Shown one piece after another: positions 1 to 10,547 of a stretch of DNA of 64,000 nt. Position 1 is the stretch's first letter, and each line of letters opens with the position of its first letter. The notes beneath the pieces are model-generated. The model was not told the origin of the DNA, ran no database searches, and saw nothing but the letters and a program-made list of their open reading frames with translations. The stretch is from Pleurotus djamor (lineage: Eukaryota; Basidiomycota; Agaricomycetes; Agaricales; Pleurotaceae), in the NCBI GenBank assembly GCA_029747585.1, contig JAPEVF010000118.1:40080-104079 (forward strand). Direction: 5' to 3'. Position numbers and translations under genes: made by a program.

Positions 1-203
1 CGGTTCAGTTCGTGTTTACCTTTGATGGGCGCAAGTACAGTTGCTGACATGTCGAAAGGCCGTCGATGTTAGTGAAGCCGAAGTAGTTGCCGTCCCTCTG
101 TTAAATTGTGACTCCCCCCGATGTATCTTGACCATACTATTACAGTTGCGGACATACCTACATTCGTTGGCAGAAAGGATTATCTCTACATGCACATACT
201 TAC

Positions 204-1605
204 CTACTCATTCACCGTAACTCGCTCAACTTCCTCACTGGCTTTCTCCCACCATATCTGACCGGGTTCAGGACGATCGTAAATCCACCTGATAGGACCC
301 CACCCTCTACGCAGACACCGCGTAAAAATGTACCCGAACCTCATATAATCGTCAGAGAATTCCCAATCCACGATTGCAAGCTTTGGGAATCGTTCAAAGA
401 GGGAAGCGACCGTAGGAAGGTCAACTTGAGTGTCCACTAGAAGGTAGATGTAGACGAGCGACCGGGACGGAATGTTGAAGATGGCGTTGATTTCGGAAAC
501 ATTCTATTGTGAAGAAACAATTGTGGAATGAGGAAGGTTGCTTAACGCAGAGAAAGAAATAAGATGGAATGAGCGTACTTCGTTTATTGCCATGATTGAT
601 AGATATTTGATACTACAAAGATGGCGACCGAACTGTGCAATAAGTGCTGGGTCGTCGGGTGATAGTCGAAGGCTCTGAAGATTGTTTAAGGTGAGAGTAG
701 CGGGAATGGAAGGAGGGATTTCGTTGATTAGAGTGATAGAAAGGTGCCTGACTGCACTGAGCGACGGGCTTGACAGTCTAGGGAACAAGGCCGCCCAGAC
801 ACTCGGGCCTGCCTCAAGCCAGACTAGTCTCGGGAGGTCGATGACGGGGCTAGCCATGGCAGTTGAAGAAGGTCCCGCAATGCTGAGACTGACAAATTGT
901 AGATTCGAGTGAAATTGAAGTAGAGAAAGAACGGATTCGTCGCTCTGTAGGATTTCGAGGTGGGTCAGCTTGACTGTGGCAGGAAGGCTGCAGAGGATTT
1001 CTGACGGGAAGACCAGACTGTAGCGAACGGACACGCGTTGGAGGTTTGTGAAAAACGGCAGAATACCGCGAAGTTCCTCCCATCCTTTCTCCACCAAGTC
1101 CCTCCATCCATCCACGAGTCTGACTTTGCCGGAGAAGGGATTGATTGTCAGAGAAACCGTGTATTTCGCTAGAGATGGGTTGCTCGTAAGCGTTGCGTAG
1201 AGCCTTGGAAGACGGTGGAATGGGATGCAAATATGGGGGAAACTGGTATATGGAGTCTTCGGCTTCCAATCTACAGAGCCTGAATCAGATTGATACAAAG
1301 GTGGATTACGGAGGAGATCGACAAACCGACACCATTCATACAAATTTGTTGCCCACTCCGTGCGGTGGCCCAGCTTAGGAAGGCGTTTGAGTCCGAAAAC
1401 GTAATAGAGATTGAGCTATACACAAGAGGAGTGACGAGGGCGTAAAGCTGCTTGGAAGTTCGTTGTAATGGGAGAAGCAAGCTGCGATCATGACTGTCGT
1501 GGTTTGCGATGACCAAAGCCCATAGTTCAACCGGGAGATCTGCTATTTCCTGTTAGTTACTGAGTTCGAGGACTGACAGCAAACACGATCACTCATACAC
1601 ATCAT
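204..1605 (-). CDS. F-box-like/leucine-rich protein, subfamily 1 (intact)
   Basis: Four exons on the minus strand give an open 402-residue protein: 1599-1605, 1333-1542, 579-1270 and 204-503. The start codon sits on a 7-nt first exon (ATGATGT), as in the other subfamily 1 copies. An N-terminal F-box-like segment (LPVELWALVIANHDSHD, then LQRTSKQLYALVTPLVYSSI) leads into leucine-rich stretches such as FFTNLQRVSVRYSL and LTLNNLQSLRLS. The C-terminus has the family signature of a Trp pair followed by an acidic tail (QIWWEKASEEVERV). F-box proteins usually dock targets on SCF ubiquitin ligases; that role is inferred from family resemblance and no substrate is suggested. All splice phases agree with the paralogue at 30,832-32,259, which supports this model. 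Confidence 0.72.
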
Positions 1606-3298
1606 TTCAGGGTAGGCCAGCCTTGGTGGCGGGGATGCGGTTGGATGTACTTAAGAGCAAGAGGAGAAAACCGCGATTAGATACAAGATAACGATCATCG
1701 TGTACCCCTAGGTTCAATAGGGAGAAGGGGCTGTAGAAAAACACGGAAAGAGAACGTTCTTGGTTCGACTCTACGGCGACAGGTATAGCCAAACGTCCAC
1801 AAAGGGATAGGCAGAATGTTCGTAAGAGAACATGCAATCATAGGTCCAATGTGAAGTACGAAGGGGATTGGGATACGGTGTCGGTTCCCATTGAGAAAGC
1901 CTTCAATATCAATCCCCATTGAAGCGATCTTCAAGCTTCAAAGGCGAAAAGACTCAAATCTCATGCCCGCTCATGGATCGTCTCCATCCTTCCATTACAA
2001 ATGACGCCCCCGCGAGTACCTGGCTTGGGACGGATGATGATCTTCGAGGCTCTGAAATCCGTCGCTTGTGATGCATAAGCAGGACTTGGGGCCAGACTCG
2101 GGAGCGCGTCGGTACAGGCTCGATGTTTTCATCGTCTACCCAGTTGGAATCTGAGATCGCTGTGTGCAACCAGTGGACTATGCGAAGGATTCCAGCGAAT
2201 GTAACGGCTAGAGATGGTGGGTTCGATTATAGAAGTGGCGGTGGGTTGGGAATCAACGACGTCGGCTGCCCATCCACGGTCTCGCTCATTCCAAGCCACA
2301 TCTCTGTCCCATCTATCAACACATCCAGCGCAATATCGCCCGTGAGTGGAAAAGATCGACCTTCGTGGCAAGCGCGTTGAAATGGACGAGGAGGAGGGAG
2401 GGAGGTAGCTTGCTGAGTCGACAGAGGCATAAGCAGTACCAATGTGTGTTGCATTAGAAGAGACGTGGGGACAGATCCAGCTCGACAGCGGGGAGTGGGT
2501 TTATCGCGAGATTGTGAGGTCCTCGTCCTTTTTCGGCGGCAGACGCAATGCATTCGCGAATCTAGAGCAGACACGGGTAATTGTGTCGTAGGACGTGCGA
2601 AACTTCATATACATCTGCACCACCCTAGTTCAATACCATCCTCTACACGACGAATATTGTCTTGAGACCGGAAGATTTTGATGCGGCCGATATCAGTGCT
2701 GAGAGGTCTGTCAGAGTCCCGGTCAGGCCAAAAAAGATCAAGGAGACCTCACATACCGTCTTGGGAACTTAGGCATCGTATCTAGGTCCTAGCACAGAGC
2801 AGCGTAAAAGCAGAAGTACGCGAGCTCGACAGATCGGAGAGTCTCGGGATTCCGAGTTCAAAAACTCAAGACAGCTATTACCCAAGGATGAATGAATCAC
2901 CTGAAAAAACAGCGACGAGATAATGAATTCATTCTCACTATAAGTTTTGAGTGGAGAAATTCGATCTTACGGGTAAGAGTGGAAAAGCGCATCCTGATCC
3001 AACTTCAGGCCTGAAATTTTAGTGCGGTTGGGCGATTTCTTGGATGAATTTAACAGAGAGAAGAAGTGTTTCCCCATCCATAGTCAAGCGCAGGAGCATG
3101 CTGAGGATTTAGTGGAAGGGGGAGCAGAATGGATGTGGTGCTCGCTTCGTCATCAAAAGAGAAAGAGGGAAAATGGTAAACGGTCCGCGCTTGGTTATGT
3201 GCGCTTTGAATAAGGAGCTTAGGAGTTCAGGGGACTATATCTTTGAGTACCTTGCAGCTAGGTACACCGCGATGCGAGAGCGTAAAGCAGTTCGAGCC
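1606..3298. other. Intergenic, no supported gene
   Basis: About 1.7 kb between two F-box-like genes. Several open stretches of 60-115 codons exist on both strands, for example minus-strand 2,227-2,574. None has recognisable motifs, paired splice sites or a counterpart elsewhere in the window. Confidence 0.4.
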
Positions 3299-4673
3299 TC
3301 AAGATTGACCTAGCTGTCCCATCACTTTCTTGCCTGTAAGACTCGTAATTGATGGCGAGCGCATGGGACGAAGAGGAAGCGGCTTACCTTCAGCTTCCAA
3401 GTCGTCTTCAAGGCGATGCCACCACCATCCGAATACTAGCCAAGTCGGACGGCTCAAAAGACCGGGAAGGCGGAGGGACGTTCGAGTATACCGGGCACTC
3501 TCATACGCCGGAACATAAAAGGTCCTTTGTGGACTGGTGAAGTCGACTATTAGAAGAGACAATATTCCTTCGAATACAGCGGCCAAGATGGGTTGATAGC
3601 TTGTGTAGTCCCTCCCCTGCAATGCGTGAATTGCAAGATATTTGAAAGCCCGGGATGGAATCTGCCGTAAATGTCGAATTAATTCATCGGGCCGATCCTA
3701 TCAAAGCCACATAGTCAGCGGGATATCAAAGATAACATCAGATGGACAGCGTACGGTCAAGTCAACCAGTGCTATGCGAAGATGTTCGACACATTTCAGA
3801 GTTGGGAAGATCAAGTAGTACTTTTCAACGTTGAGATAACCGAAATCCAGGTGCTTGATCTTTGAGTAAGACGGATAAACAAGGGGAACTTGCTCGCCGA
3901 ATGATCGGCAGGATAGGGATTGAATTGGAGGCGAAGATTCGTATATACCCTTCCACAAGTCATACGAGCCAATGTATGTATGTAAGCGTGGAAGGTTGAG
4001 GGTACATTTGACGGGCGGTTCGTCGGCGGAATCGGCTGATAAGAACTTCACAGCGAGGACGCGGAGGGATGGCTGGCATTTCAAGAGTTGCAGCACCTCA
4101 TCGACAGCCTGCGAGGTTATTCCAAAGTGCGTCAGGACAAGAGTCTTGGGAATGACTTTGTCTAATCGCGTATCGGGGTGGATGTGGTTGAATGATAGTC
4201 GCTGAAGGTTGAACAGACCGGGAGGTAACAAACCAATCCCTTCCATCGTCTGTTTCGCCCTCTCTCCTCGTTCACGCCACAGATCCGGGTGCATGATGAG
4301 TGTCTTTATACATGCGGATAGTTTCGTACCGTTGCGGCTCGATAGGGTAGCATGGAGAAGAGGGATTCGACTAGAATGTATGGATATGGCAGGGACCAAC
4401 AACGGTGTTGGCTGTGTCTCGTTTTCGCCATATATAGTGCTTCGGGGCTCTGAAACTATAGTTATAGATTCGTAGAGGATAGGAAGTGTGAGCTCATTCA
4501 GTTGTCTCGAGACAAAGATGAGAGGGATGAGTAGATCTCGTTCATTGGAGCCGAGAGCAGTGACGAAGAGGCGGAGGATCTCCGGAGGAAAAAAGATATC
4601 TGAAAAGCGTTATCTACGAGATAACAGAGTCAAAGTAAAGTTTGTGCACACCTTTACCTATAGACCCGCGCAT
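3299..4673 (-). CDS. F-box-like/leucine-rich protein, subfamily 2 (intact)
   Basis: Three exons, 4658-4673, 3755-4599 and 3299-3697, give 419 residues with consistent phases. The 16-nt first exon encodes MRGSI and splices through GTAAAG into an F-box-like start (FFPPEILRLFVTALGSN, then PLIFVSRQLNELTLPILYES). Leucine-rich segments follow (GLFNLQRLSFNHI, LKCQPSLRVLAVKFL). The last exon ends in a Trp cluster (LVFGWWWHRLEDDLEAEG) shared with the gene at 41,375-42,430, which defines this subfamily. A role as an SCF adaptor is inferred from the F-box family only. Confidence 0.7.
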
Positions 4674-4991
4674 GGTGGAGGTACAGGCGCGATATTGGTG
4701 ATCAGGGCGGCTGATCACCCGAAGAAGGGGTAAAAGGGACACCCCCTGTTCATAGTGTCGCTTTACTAACTTCCATTATCTTTCCCTCCATATCCAAAAG
4801 AGAAAGTGAATCAGTATATCGTTGGTCTATTAAATCTGATTCCCAAACCTGAACTACCGGATGTCTCTCGTGTGCTGGCCCACCGTCGGATGGTCAACCC
4901 AAAGGGTTTGCTTGGGATTGTTTGCATTCAAAGCTTCTGGCTCCTGCTAGATTCGCTACAACAGATCGATGAATCTGTGCCTCTTCCCAAC

Positions 4992-6225
4992 ATGACTCGA
5001 GGTACGCATGTGCTCCAATGATCACAGCGCAGAAAACTGAGATTGTGTTCTTTAGTACCTATGCTTCCTCCGGAACTATGGACAATGATCATAATGCAGC
5101 TGGGGTCCCCGATTCGAAACGTCCTGCTTCCTCTGCTCACTGTATCGCGTGCCATGCATGACAGAGTCGTTCGACTCATCTATGAAACGCTTGTCGTCAC
5201 AGACCTCCGTGAAGACAGCATTCCAAGATCATATGGAGTATGTACTCGCCTCCTCTCTTCCAATCTTCGCCGCCTCCATCGATCCCTTGTACGAAACCCA
5301 GCTCTTGGTGAATTTACCTCCACCTTCATAGAGGATGCGGAATCACCCATCACCTCTATCATCAAGCTTCTCCCCTACCTTCCCCACTTGCGACGCCTCT
5401 CCCTCTCACGGACAGACGACGAAGACATGGTCCTCCAGTCCGTCCCTGAAACTGCAGCCCTCACGCATCTTGAAATACCTATTGGACTTCCCATAGTGAT
5501 GACAGAGCTACTACGGTCTCGGAGAAGTTCGCTCCGTTTCCTCAGAATCGACAGCCATATTGGGGACTTGGAGACTTTCCTTCCTCCATACACCAAGATG
5601 GACACTTTGCATACGTTTCAGATCCTTAATGCTCGTGGCTTGGATGCAATATTTCACATAGCTCCCATTCAGCACCTGTCTGTGATTAACATCGCAGCCA
5701 GGTCATTCCTTACACCAGCAACAGCTCTGACGAACTTGGTCACACTTCAAGTACACATAGTGTATTCGTCTCAAGTACTATCCTCGCTTTTGCCGCATCT
5801 AAAGAGTCTCCAATTGCTAGAACTCATGTTCACCTTGGGCGGGAATGGCAAGGTAGCTCCGATTCTATTCGTTTCAAAAGCTTGATAGCAACTTGAAATA
5901 CTCAATTCCCGCACAGATACAAGTCCAAGACCTCTTGAATATCGACTCAAAAGCCCTTTCCTACATTCGCATCGGTACGCTCGATACCAACATTCCTGAT
6001 CTACCGAAAGCATTCATGCAGCTTGACGAGCTGTATAAGCACTATACATCGTTACTCGCAGTCGACGTCACGTATCGAAGAAGCACGTACTCAGACGAGA
6101 CATCCATGTCCACTTTCCGGTACTTGGACAATGCCGAGGCGCCTGTCCAGATTGATATCCGTCCCGCGGCGAAGTTCGAACAATGGTGGGAGCCTTTATT
6201 AGATGACCTGAGTATAACTCTTTAG
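4992..6225 (+). CDS. F-box-like protein, subfamily 3 (intact)
   Basis: Exons 4992-5001, 5056-5852 and 5917-6225 encode 371 residues. The first exon is 10 nt (ATGACTCGAG) and the middle exon 797 nt, exactly as in the copy at 15,855-17,095. The N-terminus MTRVPMLPPELWTMII is F-box-like and is followed by LLPLLTVSRAMHDRVVRLIYETL. Repeated leucine-rich stretches follow (LPHLRRLSLSRTD, ALTHLEIPIGLP, LTNLVTLQVHIV). The C-terminus ends AKFEQWWEPLLDDLSITL, the subfamily 3 signature. It is probably a substrate-binding F-box protein; this is inferred from the family and the target is unknown. Confidence 0.72.
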
Positions 6226-7363
6226 TCAATTTCTTCGATACTGAACGTGAAGAGAAACATCCGCACCATGCTCTCCTAGGTCCCTAATTTCCACGCTCCT
6301 GAGGAACCTTCTACGAACACGAACGAGCGCTCAGCACTTTTGGCTTGCTTCTCACTTGCATTGCGTTTACATCGGCATCTCTTATTCTTGAAGCGGGGTG
6401 AAAATATCCCATCCTCTTCTATACACCTCATCATCATATAAGACTTGGCATTGCCACGGCTAGAGTTAGAACGGATCATCTCTCAACGTGTACCAATTTC
6501 CGTCGCAGACCAGTCTCCTCAGAGCTCGCTTAACACTCTACAATGTGTGTCATTATTCCTGATAACGGAAACGGAGTAGGCTTATCGTTAGACTTAGCTT
6601 CGACGCCTGGACACAACGCGCTCTACAGAAACCCCTTCGCCATGACGGTAGCCCCATTTTTCACCTGCAATTTCTACGGACGTTCGACGACCCAATCTCC
6701 GAAAGCCAAAATCATTTCTCGCAGCTGACACTCTTGTTGAAGCTCATTGCCTCTGAGGCGGCCGCAGAAGCATCTACCTTCATTACGGCAGTAGGCAACT
6801 TGCGTCTCCCCCCCGTGTCCGTCTAGGTTCACAATCTCACAGTAAGTTGTTCCTTACGCTCACCTCGAAGGACCATGGTTGACGTTAGGTTACATCTAGA
6901 TTCATTTCATGCTTCCCGAAAACGACTGTTCTGTCATCTCTACGCTTGATGACTTTTCTATCTGTAGAGTACGTACATAAGATGCACCTCTGCGGTGACT
7001 TATCTTACCAATTTGTGCATCCATCTCAGCCCTTCCCATCGCTGGCCAACGTAACCCGAGTATTCGATCCGTTCCTTCGATATCGGAGGTTTTTCCCCTC
7101 CTCTCCCATTCCCATGAGCCATGATGATGATGATGCATGATGCACGAATATGATGCGTCTATGGAAGCCCGCGCGTGTGACCGGGGTTGTACTTATATGT
7201 CAGGGTCCTGGAACAGATGACCATACCTATTACCCAGGTTAGCACCCCAGTACGGCATCTAATTATGCCATACCCGGTTCAAGTCTCATTCGTACTCACA
7301 CAATATCTCTCCTTTCTTTTCTTCCACAGTCTCGTCCCTCTTTTGCGCTCAAACGATCCTTGA
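6226..7363. other. Intergenic, upstream region of the D-lactate dehydrogenase gene
   Basis: No gene is supported here. A short ATG/GAT-rich simple repeat lies at about 7,119-7,155. The promoter of the downstream gene should lie in the right-hand part, but I see no clear TATA box. Confidence 0.35.
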
Positions 7364-9980
7364 ATGTCACTGTCTCTTTGGGGTCGTACGACGGGTCTTT
7401 GTGCGCGACGACTTGAACTCAGAACGACAACTCTATCGCGACTACGTCCCCATGTTGGATCTACCCGCCGTCAAACCCATACACACCCTTCACATGGACG
7501 CGAACACACCAGTCATTCAAAGTCTTCACGACGCCCTGTAACCTTTCTCGCACTCTCAGGGTCCCTGGTGGCTGGAGTGATCGGGTATGCCGTTGGAACT
7601 AGGTGGTCATCAGGTTCACCTGAGGCTGCGACTACGTTCAATCCACAGTACGGTACACCCAAGGACTTTGAGTCTGCTATTCGAGAGCTCCGAGAGGTGT
7701 TACCGAAAGAGGGAATGGTATCGCGGGATGAAGAGGACTTGGAAAGACACGGATTTTCGTTGTATGATTATCATCCTGGTGAGCCATTCCTTCCACCTTG
7801 TGGGTTCGACTTTCACGGAGCTCATATTCTGCTTGGTACGCACCGCGTAGGTGCTCTGCACAGTGTGATCGTGTACCCTTTGACCACTGAGGATGTCGTC
7901 AAAGTGGTCAACATATCAAGAAAGTACAAGATGCCCGTTATACCCTATTCGGGCGGTACTTCGCTCGAAGGGCATAATAGAGGGGTAAGTTACTAAAGTA
8001 TCAATTACCGCTTAACGCTAATTTTTACCTTGTTCGCGCTGTTTTTATTTAGCACGCATCGGGTGGTATCTGCGTAGATATGTCGCAGATGCATCGAATT
8101 ATCGAGATTCACGGTGATTCCCACCTATTTTTGCTTGTCGTCGAGCTCGTCTGATTCCTTGACCACAGAGGCGGATTCGGACGTTGTATGTCAGCCTGGC
8201 CTTCGATGGGTCGACCTTAACGAGACGCTGAAGAAGCAAGGTACGCTCTTGCTTCCATCATTAAATCAAAAGCTTCGCGCAGGCTGATAGTCAGTTAACT
8301 TTAGGAATACCGTTGTTCTTCCCCGTAAGACCCTTCCATTTGGTCCCTTTCTACTTAATTCCTTCGGTTCTGATTAACGTAAACGTAAACGCTGTGAAAA
8401 GCTTGATCCTGCACCTGGAGCGACGATTGGTGGGATGCTTAGTACGGGGTGTTCTGGAAGTAAGTTATGCTATGTCCGTTCAAAAGCGTGTTTCGAGGCA
8501 TTGATTCGTGGCTCATGGAATTGTAGCGAATGCTGTTAGATATGGTACGGCGAAAGGCGAATGGTTTCTCAACGCTGTAAGTCTCTGCTCCATTTCCCGC
8601 TTTTCTCTCGAAAAATCGACGGCCACCATTTATAATCGAGTACAGACCGTGGTCCTACCATCTGGCGAAGTCATAAAAACCCGTAGACGGTCTAGGAAGT
8701 CGTCTGCTGGGTTTGATCTTACCAAGCTGTTTATCGGCGCTGAAGGGACGCTGGGTATTGTGACGGAAGGCATGTATATTCGTGCTCTATCCTAGGGTTC
8801 TTTCACTCACCATTTATCTAGTTACTATCCGCCTTACACCCGTTTTACCAACGACGGTCGCTGTGGTCCATTTTCCGGATGTCAAGAAAGCCACCGAGGC
8901 AGTTATCGACGTGCTGAATCAAGGTGTCGGGATCCGTACGTCCTTCACGTATTCGTTCTTTCAATTACCCAGTATCTAACCGCCACTTCATTGTTCATTT
9001 CACTTCACCCAACTATAACATTCTAAATCCTAAATTCTAAATCAGAATGCGTCGAACTCCTCGACGACACCTTCATGGCCGCCACCAACAAATACGGCAT
9101 GTCCACCCGCAAATGGCCAGAAAAAGACTCGCTGTTCTTTAAATTCCAAGGCCACTCCCCCTCCTCCCTACAGGAAACCGCCCGTATAGTGAAACAGGTG
9201 GTGGGGAAGTACGGTGGTTATGGGTTTACGCTTGCGAAAGATGAGGAGGAGGCGGNGAAGTTGTGGGCTGATAGGAAGAATGCGTTGTTTTCGGGGTTGG
9301 CNTTGTTGGAGGGGGAGGATGGGAAGGGGTGGAGTACGGATGTTTGGTAGGTGTTTTGATCTTTTGAGTGATGTTTCTGGGATGAGTGTCGTTGCCCGGA
9401 GCTGGTTTTGTGTGGGCTCGGTATGCGTGTGTGTATGACGCTGATTCGTGANTTTTTTTTGTTGCTTTTTGATTTAGTGTCCCGGTTTCGAAACTCCCGC
9501 AGCTTGTCTACGAAACAAAACAAGATCTCTCCGAAATCGGGTTGATCTGCACGATCGTCGGACACGTCGGGGATGGCAACTTCCATGCGCTCTTACTCTT
9601 CAAGACCGAGGACGAACTGAAAGTCGCGAGAGAAGCCGTTCATCGGATGGTCGAGCGGGCGATTGCGTTGGATGGTACATGTACGTTCAGCGTCTTCCAA
9701 TTTATTTGACCGTGGCTTTGGTTTGACTGATATGGTTGGGTTGGTTGTTGAAGGTACCGGCGAACATGGTGTGGGTATTGGGAAGAAACAGTATTTGTAC
9801 GAAGAGTTGGGCGTTGGATCGGTCGAGCTGATGAAATCTATAAAACGGACGATCGACCCGCTGGGGCTGTTTAATCCTGGGAAGGTAATGTACCTCGTTC
9901 GCGTCGTCCGTGGTCGACGCACTGAGAAACTTGGCTAGCTATATCCTGAGTCTCCTGAGGATGCGAAGAAAGGTCATTGA
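7364..9980 (+). CDS. DLD1: D-lactate dehydrogenase (cytochrome), mitochondrial
   Basis: Thirteen exons: 7364-7778, 7851-7984, 8053-8113, 8169-8240, 8305-8324, 8402-8459, 8527-8576, 8646-8769, 8822-8935, 9046-9346, 9478-9680, 9754-9884, 9939-9980. Together they encode 574 residues, close to the yeast Dld1 length. The N-terminus is Arg-rich (mitochondrial presequence-like) with a hydrophobic anchor at about residues 60-78. The FAD-binding (PCMH) region includes [39 protein letters not shown] and [18 protein letters not shown]. The C-terminal oxidase region carries [14 protein letters not shown] and [12 protein letters not shown]. The enzyme oxidises D-lactate to pyruvate and passes electrons to cytochrome c. 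Two oddities: the first intron is 72 nt and open in frame, so it is easily missed, and intron 8 (8770-8821) starts with GC. Ns at 9256 and 9302 fall in codons without breaking the frame. Confidence 0.93.
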
Positions 9981-10490
9981 TGGTGCTCTAGATACACTCG
10001 TTTCTGAAGGGACATACTATAGGATGCTCCACGTAGAACTGAAAAGTGGCAAGGGAAATCAGGAACTCGGGTAGAACGGCCTACCGCCACAATTCCCTGG
10101 TTCACCTTGTACCATACTACTCTATACAGCTGGGTAGAAACTTAAAACGCTTAGAATCGCGTACACATGGTCGAACGCAGTGAAAATAGCGCAAGCTTCT
10201 GGTTGAAACACGCTTGAAGCTGTGGGGAAGTGATGTCTCCTTAGCCCCTTTATCCCCTAGCTCAACCCATGGGCGCCTCAACCCCGTTCGAAGCGCACAA
10301 GCACCGCTTTGTTCAACACCACGCTGACCCTCGCGCCCAAAAATCAGCAATCTTCCCGGAACGATGACCTCCTGCGGACTTATCACCAAGAGATGCGACA
10401 TCCTCGGTGCCTTGATGGATGACAGACCTCATGGCTTTTCCGGACATATCTTTGACATAAGTTTTCGACAGTTGGGGCTTGGGGGTTTGG

Positions 10491-10497
10491 TATAAAA
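10491..10497 (+). promoter_or_regulatory. TATA box of the BBE-like oxidoreductase gene
   Basis: TATAAAA lies 57 bp upstream of the start codon at 10,548, which leaves a leader of roughly 25-30 nt if transcription starts about 30 bp downstream. The rest of 9,981-10,490 shows nothing recognisable. Confidence 0.6.
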
Positions 10498-10547
10498 GGC
10501 ATGGTTAGGTTGGAACGCGTCTTCAAGCTTCATCCTCGACCACCATC

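Noticed and set aside
2227..2574. A 115-codon minus-strand frame as a hypothetical gene
   Set aside because: It is overlapped by equally long frames on both strands, with no motif, no paralogue in the window and no promoter or splice support.
7100..7160. ATG/GAT-rich run as a possible short tandem repeat array or CRISPR-like repeat
   Set aside because: It is only a few imperfect trinucleotide units. No spaced direct repeats were seen anywhere in the window, and CRISPR is not expected in a fungal nuclear genome.
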